The notes beneath the pieces are model-generated. The model was not told where the DNA came from and searched no databases. It saw nothing but the letters and a program-made list of their open reading frames with translations. From Puniceicoccaceae bacterium (GTDB lineage Bacteria > Verrucomicrobiota > Verrucomicrobiia > Opitutales > Coraliomargaritaceae), in the NCBI GenBank assembly GCA_002729725.1, contig PBYS01000065.1, forward strand, positions 1-43,770: 43,770 nucleotides of DNA, written 5' to 3'. The position numbers and the translations under genes were made by a program. Within the stretch, counting starts at the first letter, position 1. Each line of letters opens with the position of its first letter. Positions 34,427-43,770 of this stretch are shown here, in pieces.

Positions 34427-35392
34427 ATGCAGCACATCTACAACCTTCATCCCATGTCCTCAGGTCTGGAAGCAATTGCAATCGAGTTAAGACGTTTACA
34501 ACGTGATGGTGTCAATCGGGTCTTCATTGAAGATGACACCATGCGTCTAATCACGTCTCGTGCGGCTGAATCATCCAGAAGCAGTGCCACGTCCTCAAGG
34601 CAGGAGCGAAACGAGCGCAACTCAGCCCCCGCACAGCACGGCGATCTAAAGGCATTACTCAATGACAATCCGACTCAAGCAAGCTCAAGTGGCACTACAA
34701 AAGCTGCTGAATCCAGCAAGGCTCCACCACTACCGGAACCACCACAAATAAAAATACCTGATGGCGACGCCAGCACTCAATTGGCATGGCTACGCGAGCA
34801 GGTAAACACTTGCGAAGTATGTCAGCAGCATCTCAGCAAAGAGGGAAAATTAGTCTTCGGAGCGGGCTCGCATGAAGCCGACATCTTGTTCTGCGGCGAA
34901 GCGCCCGGCACGGAAGAAGAGCTTGCCGGAGAACCCGCGGCGGGCAAGGCCGGCCAACTATTGGTTAAAATCATTAGCGCCATGGGGCTCTCGCGCGAAG
35001 AGGTCTATGTCACAAACATTTTAAAGTGGCGCCCGGAGCATAACAAACCCTACGGCAACCGCCCGCCCACAATAGAAGAGATGCAGTTTTCCCTCCCCTA
35101 CTTGAAGGCTCAGATCGAAATCATTAAGCCAAAGGTCATCGTAGCCCTAGGCAACGCCGCGGTCAACGGCCTACTAGGGCCCGATCCTGAGCGCAAACTC
35201 GGCTCCGTGCGCGGCACCTGGGCCAGCTTCGAAGACATACCGGTCATGATCACTTTTCACCCCTCCTATTTATTGCGAAACGGCACATTAAAAACCAAGC
35301 GCATGGTCTGGGAAGATATGCTCAAGGTCATGGATGTCTGCGAGCTCGCTATCAGTGAAAAGCAACGCGGATTCTTCCTCCCAAAAGCATAG
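34427..35392 (+). CDS. Uracil-DNA glycosylase, family 4-like
   Basis: Removes uracil from DNA. The 321-residue protein has a long disordered N-terminal part (to about residue 115) and a C-terminal glycosylase fold: motif GEAPGTEEE (158-165), KIISAMGLSREEVYVTN, VIVALGNAAVNGLLG and the second motif FHPSYLL (His278). Family 4 enzymes bind 4Fe-4S by four cysteines. Two are here (C129 and C132 in TCEVCQQH), but the third and fourth positions are Trp201 (LKWRPE) and Ser222 (QFSLPYL). So it may lack the cluster or belong to a divergent branch. The cyclase gene starts 21 bp after its stop. Confidence 0.85.
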   Translation: MQHIYNLHPMSSGLEAIAIELRRLQRDGVNRVFIEDDTMRLITSRAAESSRSSATSSRQERNERNSAPAQHGDLKALLNDNPTQASSSGTTKAAESSKAPPLPEPPQIKIPDGDASTQLAWLREQVNTCEVCQQHLSKEGKLVFGAGSHEADILFCGEAPGTEEELAGEPAAGKAGQLLVKIISAMGLSREEVYVTNILKWRPEHNKPYGNRPPTIEEMQFSLPYLKAQIEIIKPKVIVALGNAAVNGLLGPDPERKLGSVRGTWASFEDIPVMITFHPSYLLRNGTLKTKRMVWEDMLKVMDVCELAISEKQRGFFLPKA

Positions 35393-35413
35393 CCACGCGC
35401 GTGCACCCCAACC

Positions 35414-36385
35414 ATGGCACAGACTAAGATACAACGACACTACCCAATCACGGGGCTCGGTTTTCGAGATTTTTGGGACATTTGCAGCCGCTTCCAGACA
35501 GTCCACTCCGAGTATAAATACGTCCACTTCACCATTGATGGCTTCGATTCCTTCATCGTGCTCGAAGAGCCAGAAATCTCGAAAGTACTCAACAAGCTAA
35601 AGGGCAAAGAAGAGCGCGTCCGCAAATACTCCGCACGCTTCTACACCAGTCGCACTCAGCACAGCGAAGACTACGCTGTATCTGAACTACAATACCGTCC
35701 GCTGTCTTACGACCGCTACCAAGAAGGCTTAAGTTTCTATAGCGATTCCGTAACTAAATCGAACTACTACCAGTTCGAGGAAGAAATCTATACCAACTAC
35801 CCCTTCATCGAAGATACCGAGCCCGAAGTCGAATTCGGCAAGCCCTGTGAGGTGCTGGCGCTGGTGATCGACATCCGCGGCTTCAGTATCTTCTGTGAGA
35901 AGCCCGAAATTGAGTCGCCCTATATTTGCGGGCTCATGTCTGCCTTCTACCACATGGTCAACCGCGCCCTGCAACGCTTTCCACCGGAGATGACCAAGTT
36001 CTTAGGCGATGGCGTGCTCGCGATTTGGGAAACTAGCCCCACAGACCGAGAAATCGCAGTGCGTGAAGCGCTCAATGCCGCGCTCAACCTACGACACAGC
36101 TGGTCAATGGTTAAAGATAGCCCTCATTTCACACACGGCGCCCCACAGGATATCGGAGCTGGCATTTGCTTTGGCCTAGCCAGCCACCTGGAAATTGGCA
36201 ACGACTACATCGGGCGTCCCATCAACATCGCCAGTCGCCTCTGTGGCGCTTGCCCAGGCGATCGCGTCTACGTCGACCGGGCTGTGCCGAACCTGCCCAT
36301 TGAAATACGCAAGCAGGAATACGTAACACACATCAAACCCTACGGACGTCACAATATCTGGTCCTACTCCACAAAAACAAAATAG
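35414..36385 (+). CDS. Class III adenylate/guanylate cyclase
   Basis: A 323-residue cytoplasmic protein with an N-terminal part of about 145 residues of unknown fold and a C-terminal cyclase domain. Both metal-binding Asp residues are present: D153 in VIDIRGFS and D199 in FLGDGVLAIW. Transition-state residues appear as N271 and R275 in GRPINIASRLC. The domain thus looks active; whether it makes cAMP or cGMP cannot be decided. The N-terminal region may be a sensor. It starts 21 bp after the glycosylase gene, so the pair is probably co-transcribed. Confidence 0.88.
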   Translation: MAQTKIQRHYPITGLGFRDFWDICSRFQTVHSEYKYVHFTIDGFDSFIVLEEPEISKVLNKLKGKEERVRKYSARFYTSRTQHSEDYAVSELQYRPLSYDRYQEGLSFYSDSVTKSNYYQFEEEIYTNYPFIEDTEPEVEFGKPCEVLALVIDIRGFSIFCEKPEIESPYICGLMSAFYHMVNRALQRFPPEMTKFLGDGVLAIWETSPTDREIAVREALNAALNLRHSWSMVKDSPHFTHGAPQDIGAGICFGLASHLEIGNDYIGRPINIASRLCGACPGDRVYVDRAVPNLPIEIRKQEYVTHIKPYGRHNIWSYSTKTK

Positions 36386-36424
36386 CGATCCTATTTGAGT
36401 GACGCGCGCAGCCAATTTTTATAA

Positions 36425-36805
36425 TATTGCCAACTATTTTGGAAGGTTGTAAATAAAGAGAACGACAACGGGGCACGTTTTCTTGATTTTAGAGCGATCA
36501 GTCGAAAGCGGTTCCCGCGTCCGCTACGGGACGGAAGCATCCACCTCATTCCATTGCATAATCCGGATTGAAAAAGCTCCGGAAAGTTTACTACCCTATT
36601 GCGAGAATTCCCCATCTGGTGTTTGGAGATTCAGCGTGAAGCAACGCAGGCCGACCTAGAGGCGAATCACCATCTGTAAGAAGTTAGAGAGGCCCTTTGG
36701 ACAACCATGCTGGAAGTCAGCCATTGTCCCTATCGCGGGCTTGCATTACCCCAGCATTGGGACCAGCGCCCCGAAGATTTAGGTCACTCGGTGCACTTTG
36801 ACTAA
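36425..36805 (+). pseudogene. Possible decayed gene, one frame with two stops
   Basis: One plus-strand frame reads as three protein-like pieces separated by TGA (36569-36571) and TAA (36677-36679), ending at TAA 36803-36805. Segments include RFLDFRAISRKRFPRPLRD, then EFPIWCLEIQREATQADLEA, and VREALWTTMLEVSHCPYRG. The balanced composition across both stops suggests a decayed coding region of about 125 codons. No family recognised and no start codon identified. An overlapping 74-codon minus-strand ORF (36391-36615) is the competing reading. Confidence 0.3.
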
Positions 36806-36884
36806 TCCGTCTGCAACTGTCGGAAGATGTAAGCCATAATAGACAACAGTAAAGTAATAGTTTACTAGATATAGTTGGAAGCAT

Positions 36885-39800
36885 TTAAGGCTTCACCTCG
36901 ACTTCAATCCGGAAAAAATCAGCTTCTCGACTTGGTATCTTAGGGATGCGTGCACGCCAAATTTCTGTCTCTCCTTCGTCGGATAAGAACTCCATAAACG
37001 CACCCGCATCACTCCACGATTCCGGCGCTAAGCTTTGACTACGCACCACTGTGCTTTCGAGTAGATCTGTCCGACTCGCTTTCTGGAAATCGAAATAAAA
37101 ATAATCGGCATCTATAGTAAGCCGCATAAAGGGTCTATCTTGAACTTGTGGGTCGAGACCAAAGAAGTATTCCAGCCGTAATGGCAGCCCATCATTATCG
37201 TAGTCATAATAGGCATTATAACCATTAGATCCTAAGTGATCATACTCCCACTGATCGGGAAGGCCATTACCATCCTGATCATCAGTATGAACATTCTGAC
37301 CATCCATGGTAAAGCTATACGCTTCGGTCGATGCACCTTCATTCACGAGTGCAATGTAATAAGATTCTTCCGTCACCCAAGGCCACGACGTGCTGAAAAG
37401 ACGATCGTAAGCCCAGTTACTTTGCCAACTACTGTAAGCATCATCTGAACTTGTGGCTGAAGGAAAAGAGCCTTGTTCAATATAGAGCTTCACATCACTG
37501 GAATGTGATGCCTGATGCTTCCATCGAATCGCTTCTGCGGGCACCTCAACTCGATAGTATTGCGTCTTACCACTATCCAGTGTCCCACTGACACTGCCCG
37601 CATAGAAATCAATCAAGTCTGGATCACTGAGCGTCGCTCCAGAAACATCTGAACTGATAGAGAAATTTGAATCAGTCGACGCTCTAAAGCCAATATAGTA
37701 ACTGTGCCCTGGCCGCACTTGTGGTGCACGCAGCGTCACCGTGCCCGGAGATGTGTAATATTGGTAGCTGCCTTGATTCTTTTGATCATTAACCCAGCTA
37801 CGCAAATAGGCATACGAGTTATAAACATAGCCAGGAGGAACGCTATCACGCAAATACATGGTCGCATTCCCCTGACTCAGCGTATAAGTGAGCTCCCATT
37901 TTTCAGGAAGGTCCATTGGCACATCCACACGATAATAACGCCAGTCGCCACCTGCCATAACTTGATTGGATAAGCTGCCTCCATCAAAGGCTAGATCCTG
38001 AATGCGACCTGTCGACAAGCGTAAGCGATAGCGTGCGTTGGTGCCGCTGGCCGCCTCGACAGCTAAATAGTAGATACCTGCGGGCAATTGTTTCTCAACA
38101 AAGGCATCTTCAGCCACCCAATTGGCATACTCTGTCTGATCGTTTTCATTCAACTCATAGTCATTTGAAAACTCGTCTCCCGCCAGCAGTCCGCGACGAA
38201 TGTATAGATCGGGATTGCCACTAATCGCATCCAATTGTATCCGGAAAAGCCCTTCATTTCCTTCTGGAATCGTCACAGCATAAAAGTGAAGTTGGTTCGC
38301 AGGAATATCAACCCCTTGGTCATTCGCGAGCGGATTGCCTGAGGCATCAATGCCACTATCCCCAAATTCAGGTGCAGTCAGCCCTGGGGTGACCGTCACT
38401 CCGCCCTTTACCGGCATCGTCCAAGTGCGACGTATAGCATCGGTGGTGATCGCCTGACTACTTAGCACATACTCTGTTGCAGTACTCGCAGCGACCTCGA
38501 TGTAATAGGTCCCTGGAGAGGCTTGCTGCGCGTCCAATAATAAAGTGTCATCACTGTCGCTATAGCTTGTCACATTATAATTAATGGGCAAGACATCTGG
38601 GCTAACCTTAACAGTCGCATTGCCTGAAATCTCCTCCAGCTCTAGACTCCAGCCTAAGACAGCTTCCCCCTCAATCGTTGCGGGCACTTCCACCACATAG
38701 AATTTCTTTTCTCCCGCAGCGATCAAATCAGTATCCATGTGCGAATGCCCGTTCGTATTCTGCGAGGCATCCATATTCAACATAGTCGCAAAAATCGCTT
38801 CACTCGTCAGCGTGCCAATAACGTTACCGCTCGCGGTGACTTGCGCGAACCAAGTCCCAGGAAGAAGATCGTAAGCCCCACCTTGGTAGCCGTAGAAACG
38901 AGTTCCCAGATACAAGCGTTGTGACGAAGAACCGCTTTGGTAAGTTCTGTCAGAATCAAGTGGCAAGCGATCCTTTTGCACATTCACACTGGCAGAACCC
39001 GATGTCATATTAAGTTCGAGCAGCCAACCAAGGAAGGCTTGCCCATTCACAGTCTCTGGAACTGTAACCTTGTAAAATTCCAGCTGACCACTTAGCAAAT
39101 CAAAACTAGCCACATTTGAAGGCGGTCCAGCTAGCTGACTCGTAAAGCCCAAAGCGCTGGATTCCTTCAGCTCGATCTCAATCGCATACTGGCTGGCCTG
39201 TGGGCCATCATGCAAAGACAAGGCGTATTCACCCGCAGCAGGATTGCTCAGGTTGATAGTGCCTGTGCCATTAATATACTCTTGATACGACTGACCACCC
39301 GAAAAGCCATAGCCGTAACTGTAATTATCAGGCAATTGGCCGTCCGCGGTGCGCAAGCTCAAATATGGCTCATGGGGACTCGCAGTATCTTTGGCAGTAA
39401 TTGCCAGCGCCAATGTATCCGCAGGCACCGTGAAACGATAAAAGTCCACTTCACCAGGCTCAAGATTGTCCGAGGCCTGCTCCACAGTTCCGAAGCTCAA
39501 AGTGCTCAAGTCCACGACTCCTAGATCAAAATCGTTACGCAAGACAAAATCCACCGCGCCCGTGCCGATACGACTGGTGCTCTCCGGGCTGTTCCCTTCG
39601 CTTATCACCGCAGCATAATAAGTTCCCGCTGGAATCTCGCTCTCGCCATTATAAGGCAACAAGGTAAAACGTTCCTGCCCCTCAATCTCTAACTCTGTTT
39701 GTCTAGTGAGCTGGCCGATTTGTGCAGCCGAGTTAAAAGGACTCGTGTAAGAGTCGCTATAAGAGTTATAAGTCGTCGGCAACCAACCTTCACGTAAGAC

Positions 39801-42470
39801 CAACATGCCCTCTCCATTTGGACTCGCGGCACCAAAATCCAGTTCGAACTGCCAGCCGCTAACTGGAGTCGTCAGTTCGTATTTGTAAAATGCTGGCTCA
39901 CGTGCGCCTAAACCATTGATCACCGCATCCGATCCGGGGCTGACATCCACCACATCCAAGCTCATCCCGCTGCCAATGCCACGACTCTGAAAAGTGAACG
40001 CACAAGCTTCATTATAACTCCGATTATAAATGCCGATATAATAAGTCCCAGGCTCCAAGGGACTGCCCATCGCCATGCTCAAGACACAATCTACTGTGTC
40101 TGACGCACCGTTACTGGTGTTACCATCCCCCGTCCAGCCATCATAATTGGTCCCAATCTGGTAGCCAGCATTCCAAGTGTTCGAAGTATAGTCCCAGCTA
40201 CTATTAGGAGAGGTATTGACGCTATCCGGCACTTGCGCACGCCGCACGACCAAAGAAGGATTCCCACCTACCCAGTCCTTCACACGCAACTCCCAGCCTA
40301 AGACTGGCTCGCCGCCGACCGTTTCAGGCACTTCGATGCGGTAATATTGCCACTGCTGCTCTGGCAATGCAACCACCGTGTCCGTGCCGCCATCAAAGCT
40401 GATTAGCTCAGGCACAATAGGCCCCGAATCTAAGGTAAATGCGCCCAGCGCATTAGTTGGATCATAAATACCAACATACCAAATATCGGCCTCATGATTT
40501 GCATCCTGTAGAAAGTCGGCCTCAGACTTTTGATTGTAAAGTCCATTTTCCCATCCTGGCACTGCATTACGGCGAATGTAGATTTCGCTCTCTTGTGTTT
40601 GATTCAACAAATCCAATCGCCAACCCAAGAAGCCTACCTGAGAGTCAATATCGAGAATGCGATAAAAGCGCCAACCAACTTTATTAGTTAAATTATTCAC
40701 CGTCGTGCTGGTATAATCGATATCGGTGATCACGGGCTCCCCGTTGAAATACTGAAATGAAAACGGAGCATCCGAATAGACAGTCGTATAAAAACTGCCA
40801 TCCGTCAGGACATTGGGAACGAGGGTGACACTATCATCCACAGAGCCAAGCACCTCGGACTGGAACTCGTGTTCTCGCGCGTTAGGCACCCGATTTTTAC
40901 GAATGACCAGATCGGGGTTCCCACTTAAGCGCAGACTCGTATTTTCCCACGCAATTTGCTCGACGGGCACATCGATATGGAAGGTGTGGAAATGATAGCC
41001 AGTCGAGTCGATGGACGCAGTCGTCGATTGGTGGGCAACATCAGTCACTATTTGTTGCCGATTATCCAGTCGCAGCGCAGTTCCAGGATCAGCAAAAACC
41101 GCAATAAAATAAGCTTCGCCCGTCCCAGCTTCATATTCCTCTGGCGAGGCATCGGGCACGAGTAAATCTTGCCCGTTAAATACATGTTGATAATAGCTGG
41201 TGCTGGAAAAATGAGGGGCAACATTAGCTCTGGTATAAACAGGCACATCGAGTGTGACATCGGTCCCATCGTTCACCCACAGCCGCCAAGCGAGCATTTC
41301 TTCGGGCAATTCCGTTTGAAAGAATCGGGCCCCTTCGGGGCCGACCGGTGCGAGACTTGAAGAGCTAGAGCTGTCATCAGCCAATACGCCCAAGTTTTCA
41401 ACATGGATGTCGCCAGCAAAAAAAGACCAGTCCGCCCCCTCACTCGCAGTTACTAAGAAAAACCATTCCTGCCCCGCACCGCTGCTACTGCTCAAATAAC
41501 TGGTAAAACCGTCACTGCCACTACGCTCAGACTTTTGGGTGCTTTGATCGACAGTCGGGTAATTACGATTTCTCCAGTAAAGATCAGCCTCGCCAGAGTT
41601 GACCTGCAATGCCCCACGCCAAACAGCATGGTCCGGATTTTCAGTAACAATGCGAAACAAGTATTCACCCCCACTGGCACTGGCTTCGACAAATTTTTCT
41701 GTCCCGGCCGCCTCGGTGCCAGGGTCCCACACTAGCTCTACCACCGAGTAGTCCTCACTGTAGAGCGAAAACTCAACGCTCTGGGACGCATCAGGCGGCA
41801 AATACACGCCAACATAATAGCTGGTGTCATTTAGATCCTGATCGGTGAAAAAGAGCGTATCCGACAGCTTATTTTGAGAACGACGGGTATAATAATTGGT
41901 TGAAGCATAAAGATCCTGCCGCACATAAAGGTCAGGATCGTCTGCCAGAGCGCCCGTGCGATTATTCAAGACCAACCGCCAGCCCTCACGGTCGGCAGGC
42001 ACTACAATTTCATAATTCTTAAATTCTCCCGGAGCGATGGTATCAATATCAGAAGAGCCATCAAAACTGATCCGCTTCAGAGCAAAATGATCGCTATTAA
42101 GCGTATAATTCACAGTGCTGGAGGTAGCCTCCACAGGTAAGTGAACAGCGATATGGTAAGTCCCCGCACTTAACTCCGCCTCGCTATAGTAAATGCTGTC
42201 CGCCGTCCCCGTAGCAGAAATGCTGTCATAGACAGAAAGCGTGGGCTGCGCAGCTCTTCGGATCAAAAGATCTGGATCATTAACGCCACTGCTCCCGCTT
42301 TGCAGCAAAACGCGCCAACCATCCGCGCCAGCGGGTACCGAGACCTCATAGTAATCGTAATCACCTGGACTCAATGAGCCGATCAACTCACCCGCATCAA
42401 ACGATAATGAAACCGCCTGTAAGTGACAGAATGTAAAAAGACAGATTAATACATGTAATACACACTTCAT
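36885..42470 (-). CDS. Giant secreted protein of about 14 PPC-like repeats
   Basis: A 1861-residue protein with a signal peptide (MKCVLHVLICLFTFCHLQA). About 14 diverged repeats of 95-135 residues follow. Each has a beta-sandwich pattern resembling the bacterial pre-peptidase C-terminal (PPC) domain: a (F)YxxxVP strand, a W-L segment, a PDLxxRR-like turn, and a final GTYYIAV strand. The last 140 residues differ: DQDGNGLPDQWEYDHLG and YDNDGLPLRLEYFFGLDP are Asp/Asn-rich calcium-type loops common near the C terminus of large verrucomicrobial exported proteins, then a beta domain. No catalytic domain, PEP-CTERM or membrane anchor is visible. It may be an adhesin or polysaccharide-binding surface protein. 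Repeat limits were set by eye. Confidence 0.8.
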   Translation of the reverse strand: MKCVLHVLICLFTFCHLQAVSLSFDAGELIGSLSPGDYDYYEVSVPAGADGWRVLLQSGSSGVNDPDLLIRRAAQPTLSVYDSISATGTADSIYYSEAELSAGTYHIAVHLPVEATSSTVNYTLNSDHFALKRISFDGSSDIDTIAPGEFKNYEIVVPADREGWRLVLNNRTGALADDPDLYVRQDLYASTNYYTRRSQNKLSDTLFFTDQDLNDTSYYVGVYLPPDASQSVEFSLYSEDYSVVELVWDPGTEAAGTEKFVEASASGGEYLFRIVTENPDHAVWRGALQVNSGEADLYWRNRNYPTVDQSTQKSERSGSDGFTSYLSSSSGAGQEWFFLVTASEGADWSFFAGDIHVENLGVLADDSSSSSSLAPVGPEGARFFQTELPEEMLAWRLWVNDGTDVTLDVPVYTRANVAPHFSSTSYYQHVFNGQDLLVPDASPEEYEAGTGEAYFIAVFADPGTALRLDNRQQIVTDVAHQSTTASIDSTGYHFHTFHIDVPVEQIAWENTSLRLSGNPDLVIRKNRVPNAREHEFQSEVLGSVDDSVTLVPNVLTDGSFYTTVYSDAPFSFQYFNGEPVITDIDYTSTTVNNLTNKVGWRFYRILDIDSQVGFLGWRLDLLNQTQESEIYIRRNAVPGWENGLYNQKSEADFLQDANHEADIWYVGIYDPTNALGAFTLDSGPIVPELISFDGGTDTVVALPEQQWQYYRIEVPETVGGEPVLGWELRVKDWVGGNPSLVVRRAQVPDSVNTSPNSSWDYTSNTWNAGYQIGTNYDGWTGDGNTSNGASDTVDCVLSMAMGSPLEPGTYYIGIYNRSYNEACAFTFQSRGIGSGMSLDVVDVSPGSDAVINGLGAREPAFYKYELTTPVSGWQFELDFGAASPNGEGMLVLREGWLPTTYNSYSDSYTSPFNSAAQIGQLTRQTELEIEGQERFTLLPYNGESEIPAGTYYAAVISEGNSPESTSRIGTGAVDFVLRNDFDLGVVDLSTLSFGTVEQASDNLEPGEVDFYRFTVPADTLALAITAKDTASPHEPYLSLRTADGQLPDNYSYGYGFSGGQSYQEYINGTGTINLSNPAAGEYALSLHDGPQASQYAIEIELKESSALGFTSQLAGPPSNVASFDLLSGQLEFYKVTVPETVNGQAFLGWLLELNMTSGSASVNVQKDRLPLDSDRTYQSGSSSQRLYLGTRFYGYQGGAYDLLPGTWFAQVTASGNVIGTLTSEAIFATMLNMDASQNTNGHSHMDTDLIAAGEKKFYVVEVPATIEGEAVLGWSLELEEISGNATVKVSPDVLPINYNVTSYSDSDDTLLLDAQQASPGTYYIEVAASTATEYVLSSQAITTDAIRRTWTMPVKGGVTVTPGLTAPEFGDSGIDASGNPLANDQGVDIPANQLHFYAVTIPEGNEGLFRIQLDAISGNPDLYIRRGLLAGDEFSNDYELNENDQTEYANWVAEDAFVEKQLPAGIYYLAVEAASGTNARYRLRLSTGRIQDLAFDGGSLSNQVMAGGDWRYYRVDVPMDLPEKWELTYTLSQGNATMYLRDSVPPGYVYNSYAYLRSWVNDQKNQGSYQYYTSPGTVTLRAPQVRPGHSYYIGFRASTDSNFSISSDVSGATLSDPDLIDFYAGSVSGTLDSGKTQYYRVEVPAEAIRWKHQASHSSDVKLYIEQGSFPSATSSDDAYSSWQSNWAYDRLFSTSWPWVTEESYYIALVNEGASTEAYSFTMDGQNVHTDDQDGNGLPDQWEYDHLGSNGYNAYYDYDNDGLPLRLEYFFGLDPQVQDRPFMRLTIDADYFYFDFQKASRTDLLESTVVRSQSLAPESWSDAGAFMEFLSDEGETEIWRARIPKIPSREADFFRIEVEVKP

Positions 42471-42813
42471 AGCAACACGATAAAGTGCTTAGGTAATACT
42501 TGATTATAATTCAACCATATATTAATAGCTTCAATAAGCATAGCTAACACTAATGCTAGAACCTCAAACTAGAAATATTGCTAAAGATTTTAGAAAAACT
42601 CAGAGGCCGACCTACGAAATCGATACGCTACCGATGTTTTTCATGCGCTTCTTGCCCTCTTTTTACTTCTCTCGAGCAGGCGGTAAACTTTGAAGCGGTT
42701 TATTTTGATAGCACCTGCCTGAAAGCTGACATTAGGACAATACTATCCTGAATGTCCTCAATCCAAATTCAAACTGATAATAGCCCCCCATTACCACCAG
42801 ACACACCCCAAAA
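42471..42813. other. Spacer, no gene seen
   Basis: Region upstream of the giant repeat-protein gene and downstream of the PEP-CTERM gene. AT-rich near 42480-42560, where the promoter of the minus-strand giant gene must lie; no clear promoter consensus is visible. I see no coding sequence. Confidence 0.5.
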
Positions 42814-42840
42814 AAGCCAGTGACCTAAGGCCACTGGCTT
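42809..42840 (-). terminator. Intrinsic terminator of PEP-CTERM gene
   Basis: Read on the minus strand: AAGCCAGTG (42840-42832), a 9-nt loop, CACTGGCTT (42822-42814), then a T-run (42813-42809). It lies 29 bp after the stop of the PEP-CTERM gene. Confidence 0.9.
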
Positions 42841-42868
42841 CTAAATTGACATTAAAATAACTGAAAAA

Positions 42869-43687
42869 TTATTTTTCAGAATGGATACGACGTCTACCGA
42901 CGACTACGTATGCCAAACTCATCGCACTACATAAAAGACCAAATGCAGCTGGCTCAGGCACGACCTCTAGAGTCTCTGTAGTACCTTCAGCAAACGCTAG
43001 ATTGTTCGCATCAATCAGCAAATTCCTATTTCCAGTGCTGTTAGTGTTTATAACAGTATAGTCAAAAATGACCGTTGCTGTGTCTGTAAATGTGAATGAA
43101 ATTGCGACGTCTGCTTGCTCTGGTGTAAAGCTCGTCAGTCCTTGTTGACCATCTATCGCTGCGGTGTCCTTGCCAGACGCTGTAATAGAGCCATCGCCGT
43201 TTGTAGTAATCGTTAAATCTGTCGTAGTCGTATAGGTAGCGACCGAAGGCGTATATACAGTGACAACATCATAATACTGGTCACCATAATCATCATGCCC
43301 ATCAATGTCATAAAAGAACAAATCATAAGTAAAACTCGAAGCAGGCGCATAGATCTCGCTTAAAGCCGCATCCTGATAAAGCGTTAACGAATATTGAGTC
43401 GTGGTGTTACGATATTGACCAATTTTGACGTCACCCGCAGCAGAGCCCGCGAAATCACCCGTAAAGCCATTGCCATCGACCACGGAAAGCTGTGCGTATA
43501 TATCGGTAATACCATCGTTTCCAATCGCTGTGCTAGAAAAACTCGAAGTGCTCGCACTATTCATCTCACTGGTGAGATCAAGCTCGCCAAAATCTAGATC
43601 AATCGCAGCACTGGCAGACATTGTCGTGATTAATAAGCCAAGCCCCGTGTAGGCAATCGGCGCATGTATCATTTTATGGTTCTTCAC
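42869..43687 (-). CDS. PEP-CTERM sorted secreted protein
   Basis: A 272-residue exported protein. The N-terminal signal peptide runs through the TGLGLLITTMSASA stretch. The body is Thr/Ser/Asp-rich and beta-like. The C terminus carries the PEP-CTERM sorting signal: VPEPAAFGLL, then a hydrophobic helix, then the basic end GRRRIHSEK. Such proteins are cut and placed in the envelope or exopolysaccharide by exosortase, which is not encoded here. Function unknown; no catalytic motif. The gene has its own terminator at 42809-42840, and so is probably monocistronic. Confidence 0.88.
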   Translation of the reverse strand: MKNHKMIHAPIAYTGLGLLITTMSASAAIDLDFGELDLTSEMNSASTSSFSSTAIGNDGITDIYAQLSVVDGNGFTGDFAGSAAGDVKIGQYRNTTTQYSLTLYQDAALSEIYAPASSFTYDLFFYDIDGHDDYGDQYYDVVTVYTPSVATYTTTTDLTITTNGDGSITASGKDTAAIDGQQGLTSFTPEQADVAISFTFTDTATVIFDYTVINTNSTGNRNLLIDANNLAFAEGTTETLEVVPEPAAFGLLCSAMSLAYVVVGRRRIHSEK

Positions 43688-43770
43688 GGATTTCGGTCAC
43701 AGCTCTTTCCGGGTGGATAGGTTCGGGAGATCGTAGATTTTCAAATGGAGGAACTCTTCATCCCTGTATC

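Noticed and set aside
36391..36615. 74-codon minus-strand ORF
   Set aside because: Overlaps a longer plus-strand frame with protein-like content; no RBS seen.

Overview
The window looks like a chromosomal segment of a marine Verrucomicrobiota bacterium, probably Opitutae near Coraliomargarita/Puniceicoccales. This is inferred from gene content: a PEP-CTERM secreted protein, a prepilin with an H-X9-DG tail, a family-4 glycoside hydrolase beside an AraC regulator, a bacterial SUI1/eIF1 protein, a gatC-gatA-gatB operon, and long secreted beta-sandwich repeat proteins ending in a calcium-type Asp/Asn segment. No rRNA, tRNA, CRISPR array or intact insertion sequence was seen.

Layout. 1-613: no convincing protein gene; four hairpins and an 18-codon ORF. 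614-3790: a three-gene plus-strand cassette: a 640-residue helical protein of unknown function, a prokaryotic viperin (antiviral radical SAM enzyme making chain-terminating ddh-nucleotides) and a RelE/ParE-like toxin-fold protein. Both long genes are preceded by the same small hairpin motif (loop TAGATTG, compensating stem change). This is the most interesting part of the window. 3791-8770: a decayed accessory region with a YcaQ-type fragment, a Fic pseudogene, an intact alpha-galactosidase-like GH4 gene with a divergent AraC regulator, and two genes cut head to head at one breakpoint near 8355. 8916-13459: ADP-ribosylglycohydrolase, a second AraC regulator, and a divergent FAD oxidoreductase gene carrying a frameshift.

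13542-28338 is mostly housekeeping: gatCAB (Gln-tRNA/Asn-tRNA amidotransferase), a lone CheY-like receiver, an rRNA methyltransferase gene with a premature stop, rsmJ, a cytochrome c/PQQ-type sugar dehydrogenase, an MscS channel, tlyA, tatC, ppdK and a SUI1 factor. From 34068 down to 27940 seven minus-strand genes form one likely operon: a membrane protein with disordered tails, a Ser/Thr kinase homologue that has lost key catalytic residues, an unknown protein, a ParA ATPase, another unknown protein, a 70-residue protein and SUI1.

34427-36385 holds a family-4-type uracil-DNA glycosylase lacking two of the four usual cluster cysteines, and a class III nucleotide cyclase. The right end holds a decayed reading frame, a 1861-residue secreted protein of about 14 PPC-like repeats, and a PEP-CTERM protein with its own terminator. 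At least three otherwise recognisable genes (Fic, FAD oxidoreductase, methyltransferase) carry a single inactivating stop or frameshift, so either real gene decay or sequence error should be considered.
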